Part shown: in pieces, positions 1-10,715 of the stretch | Layout of the letters: every line of letters begins with the position of its first letter | How positions within the stretch are numbered: position 1 is the first letter of the stretch | NCBI RefSeq assembly: GCF_000764305.2 | Contig: NW_025944736.1 | Coordinates: 1 to 64,000, forward strand | DNA: 64,000 nt | Reading direction: 5' to 3' | Source: Hyalella azteca | Lineage: Eukaryota > Arthropoda > Malacostraca > Amphipoda > Hyalellidae | Notes under the pieces: generated by a model | Told to the model about the DNA's origin: nothing | What the model saw: the letters and a program-made list of their open reading frames with translations, nothing else | Databases searched by the model: none | Made by a program: the position numbers and the translations under genes

Positions 1-79
1 AATTCCGTTCAAAGTTGATCGCGCACTGAGGTTATGTAGGTATAGGCCGTAGTCATGATACTTTAGGTGGAGTGGAATT

Positions 80-1245
80 TCGTGTTATTAACACGAGATT
101 GGCCGGTCGCACGACCAATCTCCAAATTCAATTATCAAGTAATATCTCACAAACTAATGAACGCAGCTCAAGGTAACTTGGAACATATATTCATCAGTAC
201 CTAACGTTGATTTTTAGCTCGTAAAAAATTTTAAATTTCACCTTCATTCGTGAGTTATATTGCGATAAAGGCCGAAATTCGCAGTGATCAAAGAATTTCT
301 TCCAAACTACTGAACAGATTTGAACGAAATTTTGAATATACATTCCTAACTACCAAGCGTTGACTTTTTTGGCTTTTAAAAATTTTCGATTTTTCCTTTG
401 TTTGCCAGCGTTTTTTCCATTTCACAGTCATTCTTGATTTCACATTTTATTATATTCGGCCCGTATCGCCGGATAATTTGTCGCTTACATTAGCGGCGAT
501 CAAGAAATTTCTTCTAAACTACTGAACAGATTTCAACAAAACTTTGTATATAAATACCTAACCTCTCAACGGTGATGTTTAGTTCGTGACAATTTTTCTA
601 GTTTGCTTTCGTTCGCGAGTTATACAGATATAGGAGGAACGACCGGCTTTTCTACCGGCCGGTTTAACCAAGAGCCGTTTACGTATATCCGTATACGTAT
701 AGCTGTACAACTCGCAAACGAAGGCAAAACGAAAAAATTGTAGCGAGCTAAACATCACCGTTGCTGAGGTTAGGTATTTAAATACTAAGTTTTGTTCAAA
801 TCAATTCAGTAGTTTTGGAAGGAATTTCTTGATTACTGCTAATTTAAGCACGTATTGCTGTTTAAATCACGAATGAAGGTGAAATGGAAAAAAAACTCGC
901 AAACAAAGGCACAATCGAATAAATTTTCATGAGCTAATTATTAACGTTTGGTAGTAAGGACTGCAAAATGTAAATTCAAAATTTCGTTCGAATCTGCTCA
1001 ATAGTTTGGAAAAAATTTCTTGATTACCCAGTACTGTGAATTGCCCGTATTGCCATACAACTATGGCAAAAACAAATGAAGGCAAAATAAAAAAAATTCA
1101 CGAGCTTAACATTACCGTTAGGTCCTAATGAATACGCGTACCAAGTTTCGTCGAGTTAAGTTCATTAGTTTGAGAGATATTACTCGAACATTGAATTGGA
1201 AATTGGCCGTGAGATCGGCCGAGAGTCTGGCCGTTAATTTGTCCT
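80..1245. repeat. Foldback element: long inverted repeat with modular arms
   Basis: The left arm (about 85-620) and right arm (about 690-1240) are reverse complements with moderate divergence. For example ACCTAACCTCTCAACGGTGA near 561 pairs with TCACCGTTGCTGAGGTTAGG near 757, and TAATATCTC near 141 pairs with GAGATATTA near 1173. Each arm contains about three related modules of roughly 210 bases, recognisable by ACTACTGAACAGATTT near 308 and 519 and its complement on the right. The centre (about 625-690) has its own small palindrome, ACCGGC..GCCGGT. No open frame of note. This is the architecture of a Foldback-type transposon or a large hairpin; the family is not identified. Confidence 0.8.
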
Positions 1246-1280
1246 AGACGTAAACCCAGGAGAGGTTAAAAAACAGATCT

Positions 1281-1533
1281 GGGGCCGGATTATCAAAGCT
1301 TCGTAACTTTTTGTACTTACGAAAAAAAAGTTCTGTGGTACGTAAATACACCCTAATTTTGGCATTATCAAAACTTTCGTACGCAAGTCTTAGCAAAAAG
1401 CCTAAATTTTTTTCCCAGCGCTAATTTTTCCTGCGCAAATGTTTTATAATACCACCGCTAGTATTTCGTTGTCATAGCAACGCCACTCGTAAGTCGATTT
1501 TGCGTACTTACGAAGTTTTGATAATACGGCCCC
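1281..1533. mobile_element. MITE with about 26 bp terminal inverted repeats
   Basis: The left end GGGGCCGGATTATCAAAGCT matches the complement of the right end, GGGGCCGTATTATCAAAACT, and the match continues into TTCGTAA. A further internal copy of ATTATCAAAACTTTCGTACG lies near 1362. The element is about 253 bases and has no coding capacity, so it is a non-autonomous DNA transposon. The superfamily is not clear and I could not define a target-site duplication confidently. Confidence 0.75.
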
Positions 1534-1599
1534 TGGGTGAAAAACCCATCGCTGGAAGTCATGTGCTGCACGTGTTGTGCACAAATCGTCAAACAGACG

Positions 1600-1714
1600 T
1601 TCGAACTTCTGACTTCGGACTACCGCCCCCCTATCGCCCTCTTCTTCCTTACCGCCCCCCAAAATCTTTCCATCGCCCCTAGGGGGGCGATATCGCCCAC
1701 TTTGGGAACCACTG
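1600..1714 (-). mobile_element. hAT-like terminal inverted repeat remnant
   Basis: Read on the minus strand from 1714 the sequence begins CAGTGGTTCCCAAAGTGGG, the form of many hAT element termini, and continues into a C-run palindrome (ATCGCCCC..GGGGCGAT, 1672-1691). No matching opposite terminus is visible within the preceding 1.6 kb, so only one end survives. It abuts the degenerate kinesin coiled-coil segment. Confidence 0.4.
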
Positions 1715-1729
1715 GTCTAAAATTTGCTG

Positions 1730-1870
1730 CAGAAGCTGCACTTGCCGCCTACCCTGGCCCCTGCTACAGACCTTCACATTTCATTGCTTTGGTGGGCAAT
1801 TGGTCCGTGGCCCGAAGATTAGCTTCTTCCAACTTGACGCATCACAGTAGACGGCTGAAACTCAGAAGAT
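1730..1870 (-). pseudogene. Kinesin coiled-coil remnant (same decayed gene as 2125-6217)
   Basis: The minus strand encodes a broken version of the coiled-coil neck seen in the better preserved copy at 6990-7190. VKLEEANLRATDQL here aligns with VKEETLQLVQQATDQL there, and the shared nucleotide block CAATTGGTCCGTGGCC / CAATTGGTCGGTGGCC is obvious by eye. At least three in-frame stops interrupt it. It lies downstream of the motor-domain exons in the expected order, so it is read as the last visible piece of that kinesin. Homology is clear but no functional product can come from it. Confidence 0.55.
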
Positions 1871-2124
1871 ATACTGTAAAGTAATTGTTCTATTTGATTA
1901 CGCTACAATATTTGGATACTTCTGTTATATTCATCATTAAAAGAATGAAAAACATTTTGAGACACTTGTTCATCATGAGGAACGTGAAAGTTTTTATAGA
2001 ACAGATAAAAATCGACACAAATCTCGAAGATGCTTACTATGCTACAGCTAAAGTAATTATTAATCTCGACGCTAAATTTGCTGAACAAGAACCCACAAAG
2101 ACTGTACCTCTCGTTACAGCCGAG

Positions 2125-2264
2125 AAATTTCAGCCGCGCTATCGTCAAGTGAGCCATTTTTGCTTCTCTGGCAAAATTCAAAGTTGCCTGAGTTGCCAGC
2201 CGAGAGTTTTCCTCCGCTGACACACACGCGACCACGAGTGTGGAGGAATTTCCTGCTAGGGAGC
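2125..2264 (-). pseudogene. Kinesin motor domain, exon encoding the C-terminal part
   Basis: After a good acceptor (TTTCTACAG, minus strand) the frame reads SLAGNSSTLVVACVS, then ENSRLATQATLNFAREAKMA. This is the kinesin motor segment normally written as GGNS-x-T-x-M-x-ACVSPAxxN..TLxxAxRAK. The first base pair completes a Gly codon with the donor of exon 2614-2808, giving KLLHGSLAG where family members have LLQDSLGG. The conserved proline of ACVSPA is missing. After REAKMAHLTI the frame shifts by one: the conserved continuation AAEISRL then appears in another frame and hits a stop. The intron to 2614 (about 350 bases) has no other content. This is an unprocessed pseudogene or a badly diverged gene. 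Confidence 0.7.
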
Positions 2265-2613
2265 CTGTAGAAATGAAATTTGTAATGAAGACACTTGGCA
2301 GCATGCCCAACTATATACACGATCTAAATTTTCCAGATCATCTTTTAGCGTAATAACGGAGATAAAAACATTACTACTGATATGTACAATAACGTGTTGA
2401 AAATCCGAGGTAAATAATGGGACTATTATTTCACTAGATATCCCATTGCCGCTGATGCGAAAGTAATATTATGAGAACATTTCATATTGAATAGAATACC
2501 ACTAATTTTCAAGATTTTTCTATTAACATGCTTAGAAAAAATAATCAGTTCGAAAGATTTTTAGGCGAAACGCTTCATCAAATATTCTCTTATTTCAAAA
2601 AGATAGATCTGAC

Positions 2614-2808
2614 CGTGCAGAAGCTTCGTCAATTTTGACTCGCGGTACGGCGGCTTCGTGCCTGAGGCGAGTGCATTGACGACTCGGTTCAGCACCAGGA
2701 GTTCGCCGTTTAGATCCACTCCTTCTCTGAACCGCTCCGTGCTGGCTGCATTCCTGACTGCCCGCGAGGTCTACGAAGGTGAACGAAGTCGTTGGATCCA
2801 AGTCGTTG
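2614..2808 (-). pseudogene. Kinesin motor domain, exon with switch II and YRESKLT
   Basis: Following acceptor CTTTGCAG the frame gives NDLDPTTSFTFVDLAGSQ, which contains the kinesin switch II motif DLAGSx. The reading frame then jumps: NAASTERFREGVDLNGELL, then VLNRVVNALA and YRESKLTKLLH follow in a different frame, so bases have been lost right after DLAGSQ. The exon ends CTGCACG before a GT donor, splitting a Gly codon shared with exon 2125-2264. Order of motifs, splice phases and spacing all match a kinesin motor. The frameshift means it cannot make an intact motor as assembled. The kinesin class was not determined. Confidence 0.75.
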
Positions 2809-2974
2809 CTGCAAAGATTACAGCCAGCCACCAATAATTTTTTCAGTATTAAGTGATATGCAAAAAAAACACGCTTCGAAAGCGTGAACGCATGAACATA
2901 ACGAAAGACATCCATGTTAAACTCGGATTGTATTAAGGACATGAATGTGGCTGATTCGTGGTAATTTCTCAGAA

Positions 2975-4100
2975 GCACGATGGAGTCAAGAAGTCACAAG
3001 ATGACCAGTACAGTTATAGCTCGGTTAAAAACCAAGAAGGAAGCCTACAAGCGTTATTCAAAGAATTAGCAACTGTTCTGGCCGGCCCTCTGACGGCATT
3101 CTTCCAAAAAAACCCTGAACGCAAGAAATTTGCCGACCAAATGTAAAGAAGCTCAAGTAACACCATTGTTCAAAAAAGGTGACAAAATTAGTCCCGGTAA
3201 CTATCGGCTGTCTGTCAGACAAGTGTTATCTGTAAGCTAATGGAATCTGTTGTGAGGAATAGGGTTATCGATCGCTTGAATGTTCCCATCTCCTTTTTAG
3301 ACTGTCAACATGGTTTTATTGCCGGTAGATCCTGCACCACTAACCTCTTGTCTACGTTGAACTTTTGGATTGGAGTGCTGGACCAAAAAAGAGCCAGTGG
3401 ATGCAGTGTAACAATTATTTTACCAAAGCTGTTCCGCATGAGCGGCTGTTGCGTAAAGTGAACTATTTGGGAATAAAAGGAAACTTACTACAATGGATCA
3501 GAGATTTTCTAGTAGGTAGACGAAAACGTATCAATATCAACGAAGCTATGTCAGACTACGCATCAGTGCGCAGTGGCGTGCCACAAGAAAGCGTTCCTGG
3601 GCCTGTCTCGTTTGTTTCTTTTATAAACGATCTGCTAGAAGTAGTGTCAAGCGTGTGCTCCATGTATGCCGATGACGCCGAAGTTTATAATACAGTGAAG
3701 GATGCGTCAAATAAAGTGAAATTGCACGATGATCTCGACAGTTTAGTTAACTTGGCTGATACGTGGCAGCTGCGTTTTAATGCTGACAAGTGCAAAGCAT
3801 TTCTCCTCTGGAAGAACAGTATGAGATGACATGGTTGCAACGAGAGTAATGATTGAAGTCCTTTGTGGAAAAAAAGGTACAACTGACTTGCAACAATGAT
3901 AAATTTAGGCTTGATGGGCAAGTCCTACGAAGAAAGATTGTAGATCATGAAGCTCCTAAGCCTCTGTAATCGACGTCTTCGTGGGGACCTCGTTAAAGTA
4001 TACAAGCATAATCACGGTTTATAGAAGGTCCCAGGATTACTAGAATCGGAAACAAAAACCAACACCGGGGGCCACGGTTATAAACTACAAAACTGCGTTT
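2975..4100 (+). mobile_element. CR1/Jockey-like LINE, 5' part (reverse transcriptase), decayed
   Basis: Translated pieces in several frames line up as a non-LTR retrotransposon ORF2: QVTPLFKKGDKISPGNYR (about 3160), QHGFIAGRSCTTNLL (about 3308), VPHERLLRKVNYLGIKGNLL (about 3440), SGVPQESVPGP (about 3570), the catalytic-box CSMYADDAEVYN (about 3657), FNADKCKAFLLWKN (about 3776), and near 3950-4020 the C-terminal motif RRLRGDLVKVYK. Frameshifts occur near 3140, 3225, 3420, 3825 and later. The normal GSVLGP is altered to ESVPGP. The 3' end of the same element resumes near 5805, so it has been split by a later insertion. It lies inside the intron between kinesin exons 6118-6217 and 2614-2808. Confidence 0.85.
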
Positions 4101-4980
4101 TGCCTCGTCCGTCGTCTTCGGCATCCTTCCGTCTCGAGAGACGATGGAGTAGGCCGAGTAGCTATCGGTCCCGCTTGTATCGCCGAGAGCGAGCTAGATA
4201 GCCACGTAGCCTGGGCAGGGTAGTATAGAGAGAGGGTCGGCTGTCGCCCAAGTAGCACACCCCCCTCTCCTCTCGCAGCCGGAGTAATCAAGGCAAAGTC
4301 CTTAAGGTCAATGCAACTTGGACCCGGCTGCGCCGCAGTGGTTGCCGATGTTGACGTTCCAAGTCAACTCGCTTTAGGGACTCTAGCTCCAGATTTGCTG
4401 TCGGGGTTTACTCCCTTACTCTTTCACATGGGGAGGTTAGCCGCAAGGCAGCGGAGGTTTGGGTTCGGAGTTACCATCTCTTAGATGAACTACCTTCCGA
4501 GGTTGACGAGCCTCATCCGCCCGAGCTGGTACTTGAGAGCCTAGGAGAACTGCATGTGTTGAAACGGACAGGTGACGCACTAGTCACTCAGGAGCCCACC
4601 TCTAGCTCGCAGTCGTCCCGTGAGAAGAGGATGGTAATATATTAGTATTAGATGGCCGAATTTACTTGTTTATACACTTGCGATTGATGACCAGAGAATT
4701 TGTTGATTTATATTATCATTGAGTGGAACTTTTCTTCAGATGACGGTAGATTAAAAAGTACATTTCAGGAAGTAATTTTTCATTATTAATTAACGACGTT
4801 TCGAATGCAACAAACATTTATTTTCAAGTTAGAAGAAGCATTAAACATTGAAATTTTGGTGGAAATAAGTACATAATATTAGTAAATAGGATACAACAGT
4901 AAAATTTTGGACCAAAAATAACTCGGAAATTTTTTTCAGAGTTCAGACAAATCCGGAGTCAGAAAATAGATAGCTGGAGT
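4101..4980. other. GC-rich non-coding insert (4101-4640) then AT-rich filler
   Basis: Bases 4101-4640 are clearly more GC-rich than their surroundings and have no credible frame on either strand. They interrupt the LINE and look like a structured dispersed repeat, but I do not recognise the family. Bases 4641-4980 are AT-rich and hold nothing I can identify. Confidence 0.4.
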
Positions 4981-4983
4981 TCA

Positions 4984-5792
4984 ATCCGTAGAGATGAGGT
5001 GTTCAGCTATCGCCGGTCGGTTGCTGTCGGGCCACTGCTTGATCACGATGCTGTTGAGTACCTTCAGCACTTCAGTACCTTGTTCAGTACCGTCACTCGC
5101 ATTGTGCTCAATAATATTGTAGAATTTGTCACACATCGAATTGAAAGCAGTAGTGTTGATTTCACCCGATTCGTCCAATGGGTATATTGTGAAGAGCTTG
5201 CCTTGGCCACGTAAGTTGTTCCAGGTAAAAATAGATGTTTTCTGGTTGACCTTTGCACAAATTGACCATTTGCTTTTGATTATTATTGAGCAAGAGCACT
5301 GCAATTGGGATAATTTTGGGTAATTCTTTTGATTTAGATGGAGGACCAGCAGCAGAAACAACAAAAGCAGGTGTTTTAGTAGTACCTGCAAAAGCAGAAA
5401 GAGCTTTAGATGTCGTCGCGGTGTGGTGGTTGTCTGCTGATTTCTTATTTTTTTGATTAACAGTTGTTTTAGTACCATTTACGGCACACGATACCTTCTC
5501 GTCAATGAGCACCTCCAGGTCCATGATGAATAATATCATCTTGTCTTTGTGGGGTTTTTCAAGCAGGCATACTTGGTGAGGTTTATGATAGAATTTTGAA
5601 CCAAATCACCAGTATTGTGATGAATGTTGTATAGTTTTTCATCCATCATTACTGTGAAATCATTCAGATGAACACCGTCAGAGATAAGCAGGCCCATTTA
5701 TGTTTCCCATTTGCATACTTCCTAATTGCTACAATCTGAATTATTAGTTTTTCTCCCTCAATGATTGCAGCAATAGATCCGGCGGTAAGTTC
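4984..5792 (-). pseudogene. RPA1: Replication protein A 70 kDa subunit pseudogene (N-terminal half)
   Basis: Minus-strand frames, read in order, match the start of the large single-strand DNA binding subunit of RPA. ELTAGSIAAIIEGEK begins the N-terminal domain near 5792, LLISDGVHLNDF follows near 5690, and MILFIMDLEVLIDEK near 5539 ends that domain. A Ser/Thr-rich linker comes next, then the start of DNA binding domain A: KWSICAKVNQKTSIFTWNN, GQGKLFTIYPLDESGEI, and TAFNSMCDKFYNIIE (to about 5100). At least three frameshifts and a stop break it. No introns are seen, which fits a retrocopy. The downstream 115 bases (to 4984) no longer resemble RPA1. It is inserted within the LINE, whose 3' end restarts a dozen bases beyond the 5' limit. 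Confidence 0.85.
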
Positions 5793-5804
5793 CTAAGCAA
5801 TTTC

Positions 5805-5960
5805 AAAATAAAAGCGACTCATCCACGCTGCAACATTTCTTCTCGTTTCGAATCACCGATATGTGGAACAGCCTCCCTGGTTACATCGTTGACACTCTTG
5901 AGTATAAACGCGTTCAAGAACAAGACAAGATAAAGTTATGGAAAAATATATGTTCAGACT
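5805..5960 (+). mobile_element. LINE 3' end (continuation of 2975-4100)
   Basis: The frame reading HFFSFRITDMWNSLPGYIV near 5835-5900 is the terminal motif of CR1/Jockey-type ORF2 proteins (FFS-x-R-x-x-x-x-WN-x-LP-x-x-V). It is on the same strand and in the right order after RRLRGDLVKVYK at about 4000. Together they show a single LINE copy divided by about 1.7 kb of inserted sequence. Confidence 0.75.
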
Positions 5961-6117
5961 TGAAATGCCTAGCACCATTCCGAACCCGGAAGTCTAGTAG
6001 CTATTTCAAACTATCGTTTGTTTGGAAAAGATCCGGTCGAACGACCTGTTTATAGATTTTCTGTGGACACGTAAGGAAAAGTACTCCAATCGACGAAGAG
6101 TTAGAGGGGCCACTAAC

Positions 6118-6217
6118 TTGTTTTGCCTCCTTCGCTGCTCCAGTTGAAGAAAGAGGGCGTGGGAGCGACTGCTCTTGGTGTTCATGACGTCGAACCCGTG
6201 GTTCGGCGGCCAGCTAC
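6118..6217 (-). pseudogene. Kinesin motor domain, exon with SSRSH (switch I)
   Basis: Between an acceptor (GTTGATCAG) and a donor (GTTAGTGG) the minus strand encodes GRRTTGST and then, after a one-base shift, VMNTKSSRSHALFLQLEQRR. SSRSH is the invariant switch I motif of kinesins. The exon ends CAAAACAA, and splicing onto exon 2614-2808 gives RRRQNNNDLD, which matches RRKQNNNDIV in the intronless copy at 6990-7700. That agreement fixes the intron as 2809-6117, the interval now filled by the LINE and the RPA1 pseudogene. The frameshift shows decay. Confidence 0.75.
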
Positions 6218-6989
6218 CTGATCAACATGAACATAAAATCAACAATAAAGTTTAAAGCTGATTTTCCTTAAAACTATCTATTTCCATTTATCAGAGCGTC
6301 ATCGCCCATGGTCATTAGTCCCTCTTACGTCACTTTCTGTGATGTCACTGTGGTGGGTCTCACTAAGTCAGGGTTGCATTGGGTACCTGCCCGAGTGGCT
6401 GCCCACCTTCCTTCCCGGGCTGGGTCTTTAACGTAAAAAAACACTTTTTTAAAAACCCAGGGTAAAAAGTGGGTTTTCAAAGAAAACTTAGGAATGGATT
6501 AAGATGGTCCCATGTTTGAATTCCAGAATGCAATAATACTGGATAAAAAGCTAAAAAAATACATCTATTAAGGCCTTCTTGAACAAATTCAGTCGTCCCA
6601 TGTATGAATAGTGTAAGCCTCTAATAAAATTCGTCGATTAGAGTCCTAAAACATACCCACTCATTTTAAAGTTACCGAAATATTACTTGGCCCCCTAACT
6701 TGCTCTCGACGAGTTCAAGACCTTTCACGGTGACATGAAATTAAGTAAGTGACCTCGAGATATCTGTGGAGCAACATTCTGCGCCCAATGCTCGTGCTGC
6801 TGTGTATTTGACATGTTTCTAGGCCACCAGTCTGTCTTGACGCAATCGCAGACGTAGAGAATTTCATGCGTATACATAGCGTTTGCGTGATGATCCATGT
6901 GACTTGTTACCAGAAGAGTAGTCACAGTAGCCACAGTCGTGGAGAGAGCCGGATGATCGAAGGGGAAGGGGGCAAAGGGCAGGTCTTCA
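6218..6989. other. No recognisable feature
   Basis: Short open frames on both strands (for example minus strand 6725-6934) show no family resemblance. I see no repeat or RNA gene here. Confidence 0.4.
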
Positions 6990-7700
6990 TTTAGTCCTAG
7001 CGGCTGCTCTTGGCCATTGAGGAAAGTGAGAGGTCTCGTCGGTCCTCTTTCTCTGACTGTTTCTGCTGCAGAAGCTGCAGCTGCGTTTTAAGATCTTCGC
7101 ATTCATGTGTTTTTGCGACCAATTGGTCGGTGGCCTGTTGCACCAGTTGCAGCGTTTCTTCCTTCACCAGCCTAAACCGGCCCATCAAAGTTGACAGCTC
7201 TCAGCTTTGATGGGTTCGGCCCATCAAAGTTGACAGTTTCAGGCTTCAGCTGAGCAATTTCTGCAGCTTTTTGATCAAAATGGACCATTTTAGCTCGGTT
7301 AGCGAAGGTCAATGTCTTCAAAGTTGCCACCCGGGAGTTGTCGGCCGGAGATACACAAGCCAGCATTACAATGTAGCAAGTTCCTTTTAGGAAGTCTTGC
7401 AGTAGCATGGTCAGCTTTGAATCGCGGTAGGTTATCGGCTTCTTGCCAAAGGAGAGTGCTGCGACGACTCTACCCAACATCAGGAGCTCGTTTTTGTTGT
7501 CTATGTATTCTTTAAACCGTATCACCGTCGTGCACGTATCCTTTACAGTTAACACTTTACACCCTCACTGCCCGCGAGCTCCACGAGAGTGAATTTGGCG
7601 GACACTATATCGTTGTTGTTCTGCTTCCTCCGCTGCCCCAGTTGTATACAAGAGGGCGTGGGAGCGACTGCTCTGGTCCCAACCCTAAATGTTGCCGGCG
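6990..7700 (-). pseudogene. Second kinesin copy, intronless and frameshifted
   Basis: On the minus strand the order is SSRSHALL (about 7665), CIQLGQRRKQNNNDIVSAKF, FTLVELAGSE (about 7575), VIRFKEYIDNKNELLMLG, YRDSKLTMLLQD (about 7425), ACVSPADNSRV (about 7350), LTFANRAKMVHF, then the coiled-coil VKEETLQLVQQATDQL (about 7150) and LQLLQQKQSEKEDRR. Motor C-terminal half and neck are contiguous, with no intron at the two positions where the copy at 2125-6217 is split. Frames break after SSRSHALL and after LAGSEGVK (followed by a stop). A short tandem duplication (TCAACTTTGATGGGCC at about 7181 and 7219) puts the coiled-coil out of frame. This pattern suggests a processed copy that has since decayed. 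No poly-A tail was seen. Confidence 0.75.
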
Positions 7701-8222
7701 CTTGATCGATATGGTCACATTGGTAAGGCTGCAGATGGTTGACCATTTCTTAGGTAGGCAGATTAGAAGCTAGCGGGGGAGCACATCACTGGAGGCAGAC
7801 ACGGTGAGACTCCTTAATCCATCGCCGTCTACCCAGATATAGAATCCGAGCACACTGGTCGCATACAGGTGAATAAATATTGAACAATTGACTTGAAGTG
7901 GACGTCCAGGCGGAAGGCAGAGCCGGTGGCAGAACTATGATCGAGGCTGGTTCTCTAGGCCCACTGGACACAGTCGACGCTTCCGGTCCATGGCTCAAAA
8001 GTTATAAGGTGCGCTTATACACGAGGCGACTAGTTGAGTCGACCAGTCGACTCGACTAATATTTGTGATGATTAACGTCTCCAGAGGCGACTAGCTGGCT
8101 GTTGCATTGCACGCAAAGCAGCTCAAGTTGTTTCAAGCCAGTCAAGTCAAAGACGGCCCAATTAAAGTGTGCTCAGTGTCAGCGACTCGACACAGAGCTC
8201 GCCACGTGTATTAGCACCTTAT
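7701..8222. other. No gene; small palindrome near 8035
   Basis: The interval carries only short unconvincing frames. GAGTCGACCAGTCGACTC (about 8035-8052) is an 8 bp perfect hairpin stem of unknown meaning. Confidence 0.4.
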
Positions 8223-8426
8223 GCCCGTCCACACGCTCAAACTTATATCAGTCTTGCATGTCATACCAGGTTTGAACCGACAGGACAGAGCGTGTTTACG
8301 CTCAAAGTTTAACGTCTTGCATGACGGATGGGCTGAGTTTGAGGTTTGACAAACTTGGAAAAGACGGACTGGCGAGACCTTTGGGTTCATGCAAGACTGA
8401 CGTTACGTTTGAGAGTGTGGACGGGC
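8223..8426. mobile_element. MITE with about 38 bp imperfect terminal inverted repeats
   Basis: The left end GCCCGTCCACACGCTCAAAC, continuing to TCAGTCTTGCATG, mirrors the right end, whose complement reads GCCCGTCCACACTCTCAAAC and then TCAGTCTTGCATG. Total length is about 204 bases. The interior is non-coding and has further copies of the TTTGA and GTCTTGCATG pieces. It is a non-autonomous DNA transposon of uncertain superfamily. Confidence 0.75.
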
Positions 8427-8639
8427 AACCGGCTAATTGGTCTAACTTTTTCTCTTGGTCTATATTGCTGTTGACAGCTCATGATATTCGACACTGGTTT
8501 CCCGATTTCTTTTGGAGAGTTAATCGAATTACATATATCGTAGTTTCCCTTGTTTGTGATAAATTCAATCAAAAAGCTACAGTGAAAAGAACAAGAGAGC
8601 ACAGACTTGTGCGGCATTGATTGTTAAATGAAAAGAAGT

Positions 8640-9064
8640 TGATCCTACAGCAACAAAGACTTAGTAACGAAGAAATCCTTCTGGGACCTGTGTATAAGCC
8701 ATGAGTATACTTGTATGCTTCAATGAGAGGTTCCCACGCAGACGTCGATAATTGAGGCTTAGAAGCTTCATAATCTTTAATCTTTCCTCATAGGACTTGC
8801 CTTTCAAGCCCGGAATTATCCTTGTTGCACGTCTTTGAACACTATTTATTTTTTGTCCTTTTCAAGTTTCGCTGACCACACGACGTTTCCAAACTCTAGG
8901 TTCGGGCGCACGACAGCAACAGACAACTGCATTGCTTCTGCATCTAGGAACTCAAAAGAGCGTCTGATCAGTCCAAGTCGTTTATTGGCTTTATTACCAG
9001 CCTCTCTGACCAGCCATCTTGAAATGCAAGAGCTAGATAAACACGAGTTAAAAACCGAAATCAA
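8640..9064 (-). mobile_element. CR1/Jockey-like LINE, 5'-truncated C-terminal fragment
   Basis: The minus strand encodes NKANKRLGLIRRSFEFLDAE and VVRPNLEFGNVVWSAKLEKD (9000-8850), then QRRATRIIPGLKGKSYEERL and LRGNL (8840-8720). These are the thumb-region motifs that follow reverse transcriptase in CR1/Jockey ORF2 proteins. The peptide GKSYEERL..IMKLLSL..RRLRG also occurs in the LINE at 2975-4100, so both belong to one family. Frames shift at least once. Only the 3' part is present, as usual for a truncated insertion. Confidence 0.75.
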
Positions 9065-10715
9065 GTTGAGTAAAAATTGTACAAATTGTTAGACTTGAGA
9101 GCAAGCGGCTTTCAAAGAGCGGCGATCTCAGCGGCTTAGGTGTTCATGGGAAGAGGTAGGATATTGGTAGGCTAGGAAGAGGTAGGCACGAAAACAAAGG
9201 CTGTATTGTCCCGCGTGGGCGAGGGTTACACGTTACCCTCTCAAGCAATCCTCACTGACTCTATAAGTCCGCGTTATTTAAAATGAAGACACTTGCACTA
9301 TTGGCTTGTTCATTCTATTCACACTCTCTTTTACTGACTTCACTTGAAATTCGGTCATTCTCTTACACGGATCATAAAAAAATGCGAAAAGAGTTCCGAA
9401 AACGGCACAGTAAAAAGTTGAAAATTTTGAAATTTGGGACCACGAGCACGAGCGTCCTCTCTCGACCACGGCTGAACTCTCTCGACCACTCGTGGACTTC
9501 ATGAACGGAGACTTCATGGTTGCCTTCAAGCGAAACCCCTTGCCAGTGATGTGATACGTTGCTGGCCGCATAATTTTACAATAATACCCACTGCAGTCCT
9601 CCGACGAAAAAGGCAGGGATCAAGGGATTAAACCATTAAATAGATATAAGTAATGGATTAAATACGCGAGTTTGAGTTCAGCTACTCTGACAATAATGCT
9701 AGATGCTGATGTCTCAAGTCTCCGGAGGTACTTAGTTGTTTGAATGAAAGTCATCTCGCACAGCACGACTCATAGTGATGGGGATTATTTCTTTCTTTTT
9801 CGTCTATAGAGGTTCAGGTGGACAGACCCATAACGTTCATTAATTGACTTTAACAGGTTCACAATAAAGACCAACTGCAAAAAATTGTTGAGAAAGCAGT
9901 ATATATAACGTGGTAAAGGGAACAGTGAAAATTCACTGTTGAGAATTTCACTGAAAGATTAGCAAAATGATCCCAAATATAGTCAGCACAGTCAATGACG
10001 AACAAACAGCAGATAGTAAAATCGTTATCCAATCAGTTCTATAGAGCGGGAGACGCAAACGGAGGTTACTACGCTTGTTTGCTCATTAACCGATTCTTCT
10101 CCTGATAAGAAATAGCACTAATGCTACGATGTTTAAAATTGTGCGCGGAAAAAATAGAACATAGACTACAAAATGAGACCTATGGAACACAATCTCGACC
10201 CCATGTAACTGCAGCCCACGGCGTTAAGTGCTTGATCAAAATGTGGGAGATCTTCTTTGCCATTCCGTAAAAAATAGCGGTTAAATTCAAGGATACTTTC
10301 ACGGTGTCAAGTATGGGTTATTGTAATGCATTTGAGTGCCACTCTCATATAGAAACAAGATTATTTCTGCTGAGATGTAAATTCGGACCGCGATTAAAAG
10401 TGAGGAGTGCGCCATCAAGCTCAAAAACTGACTGTCTTACGTTGACGGTGAGGTTTCCTAGTTGAACTATCAGACGAAAATACTGTATTAGGGCTGGCCT
10501 ATCTATAACGATGCCGACAACAAGCTGCCCATGATCGGAATAAACTGTCAACAGAGTTAACAAGCATCCACGAGGTCTTACAGAGTCCGTCTAAATTCTA
10601 AACTCTGTGAGGTCGCCCTTAATGGGCAGTAATCAGTAGTTAGTGTGAGTGAATAATACCGTGGCCACATTTTATTCTTTGGTCTTGCGTTGGGTTTGAT
10701 CTAATCACAGACTAA
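9065..10715. other. No recognisable gene
   Basis: Open frames are short and overlap on both strands. Nothing in this interval resembles a known domain, RNA gene or transposon end. Confidence 0.4.
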
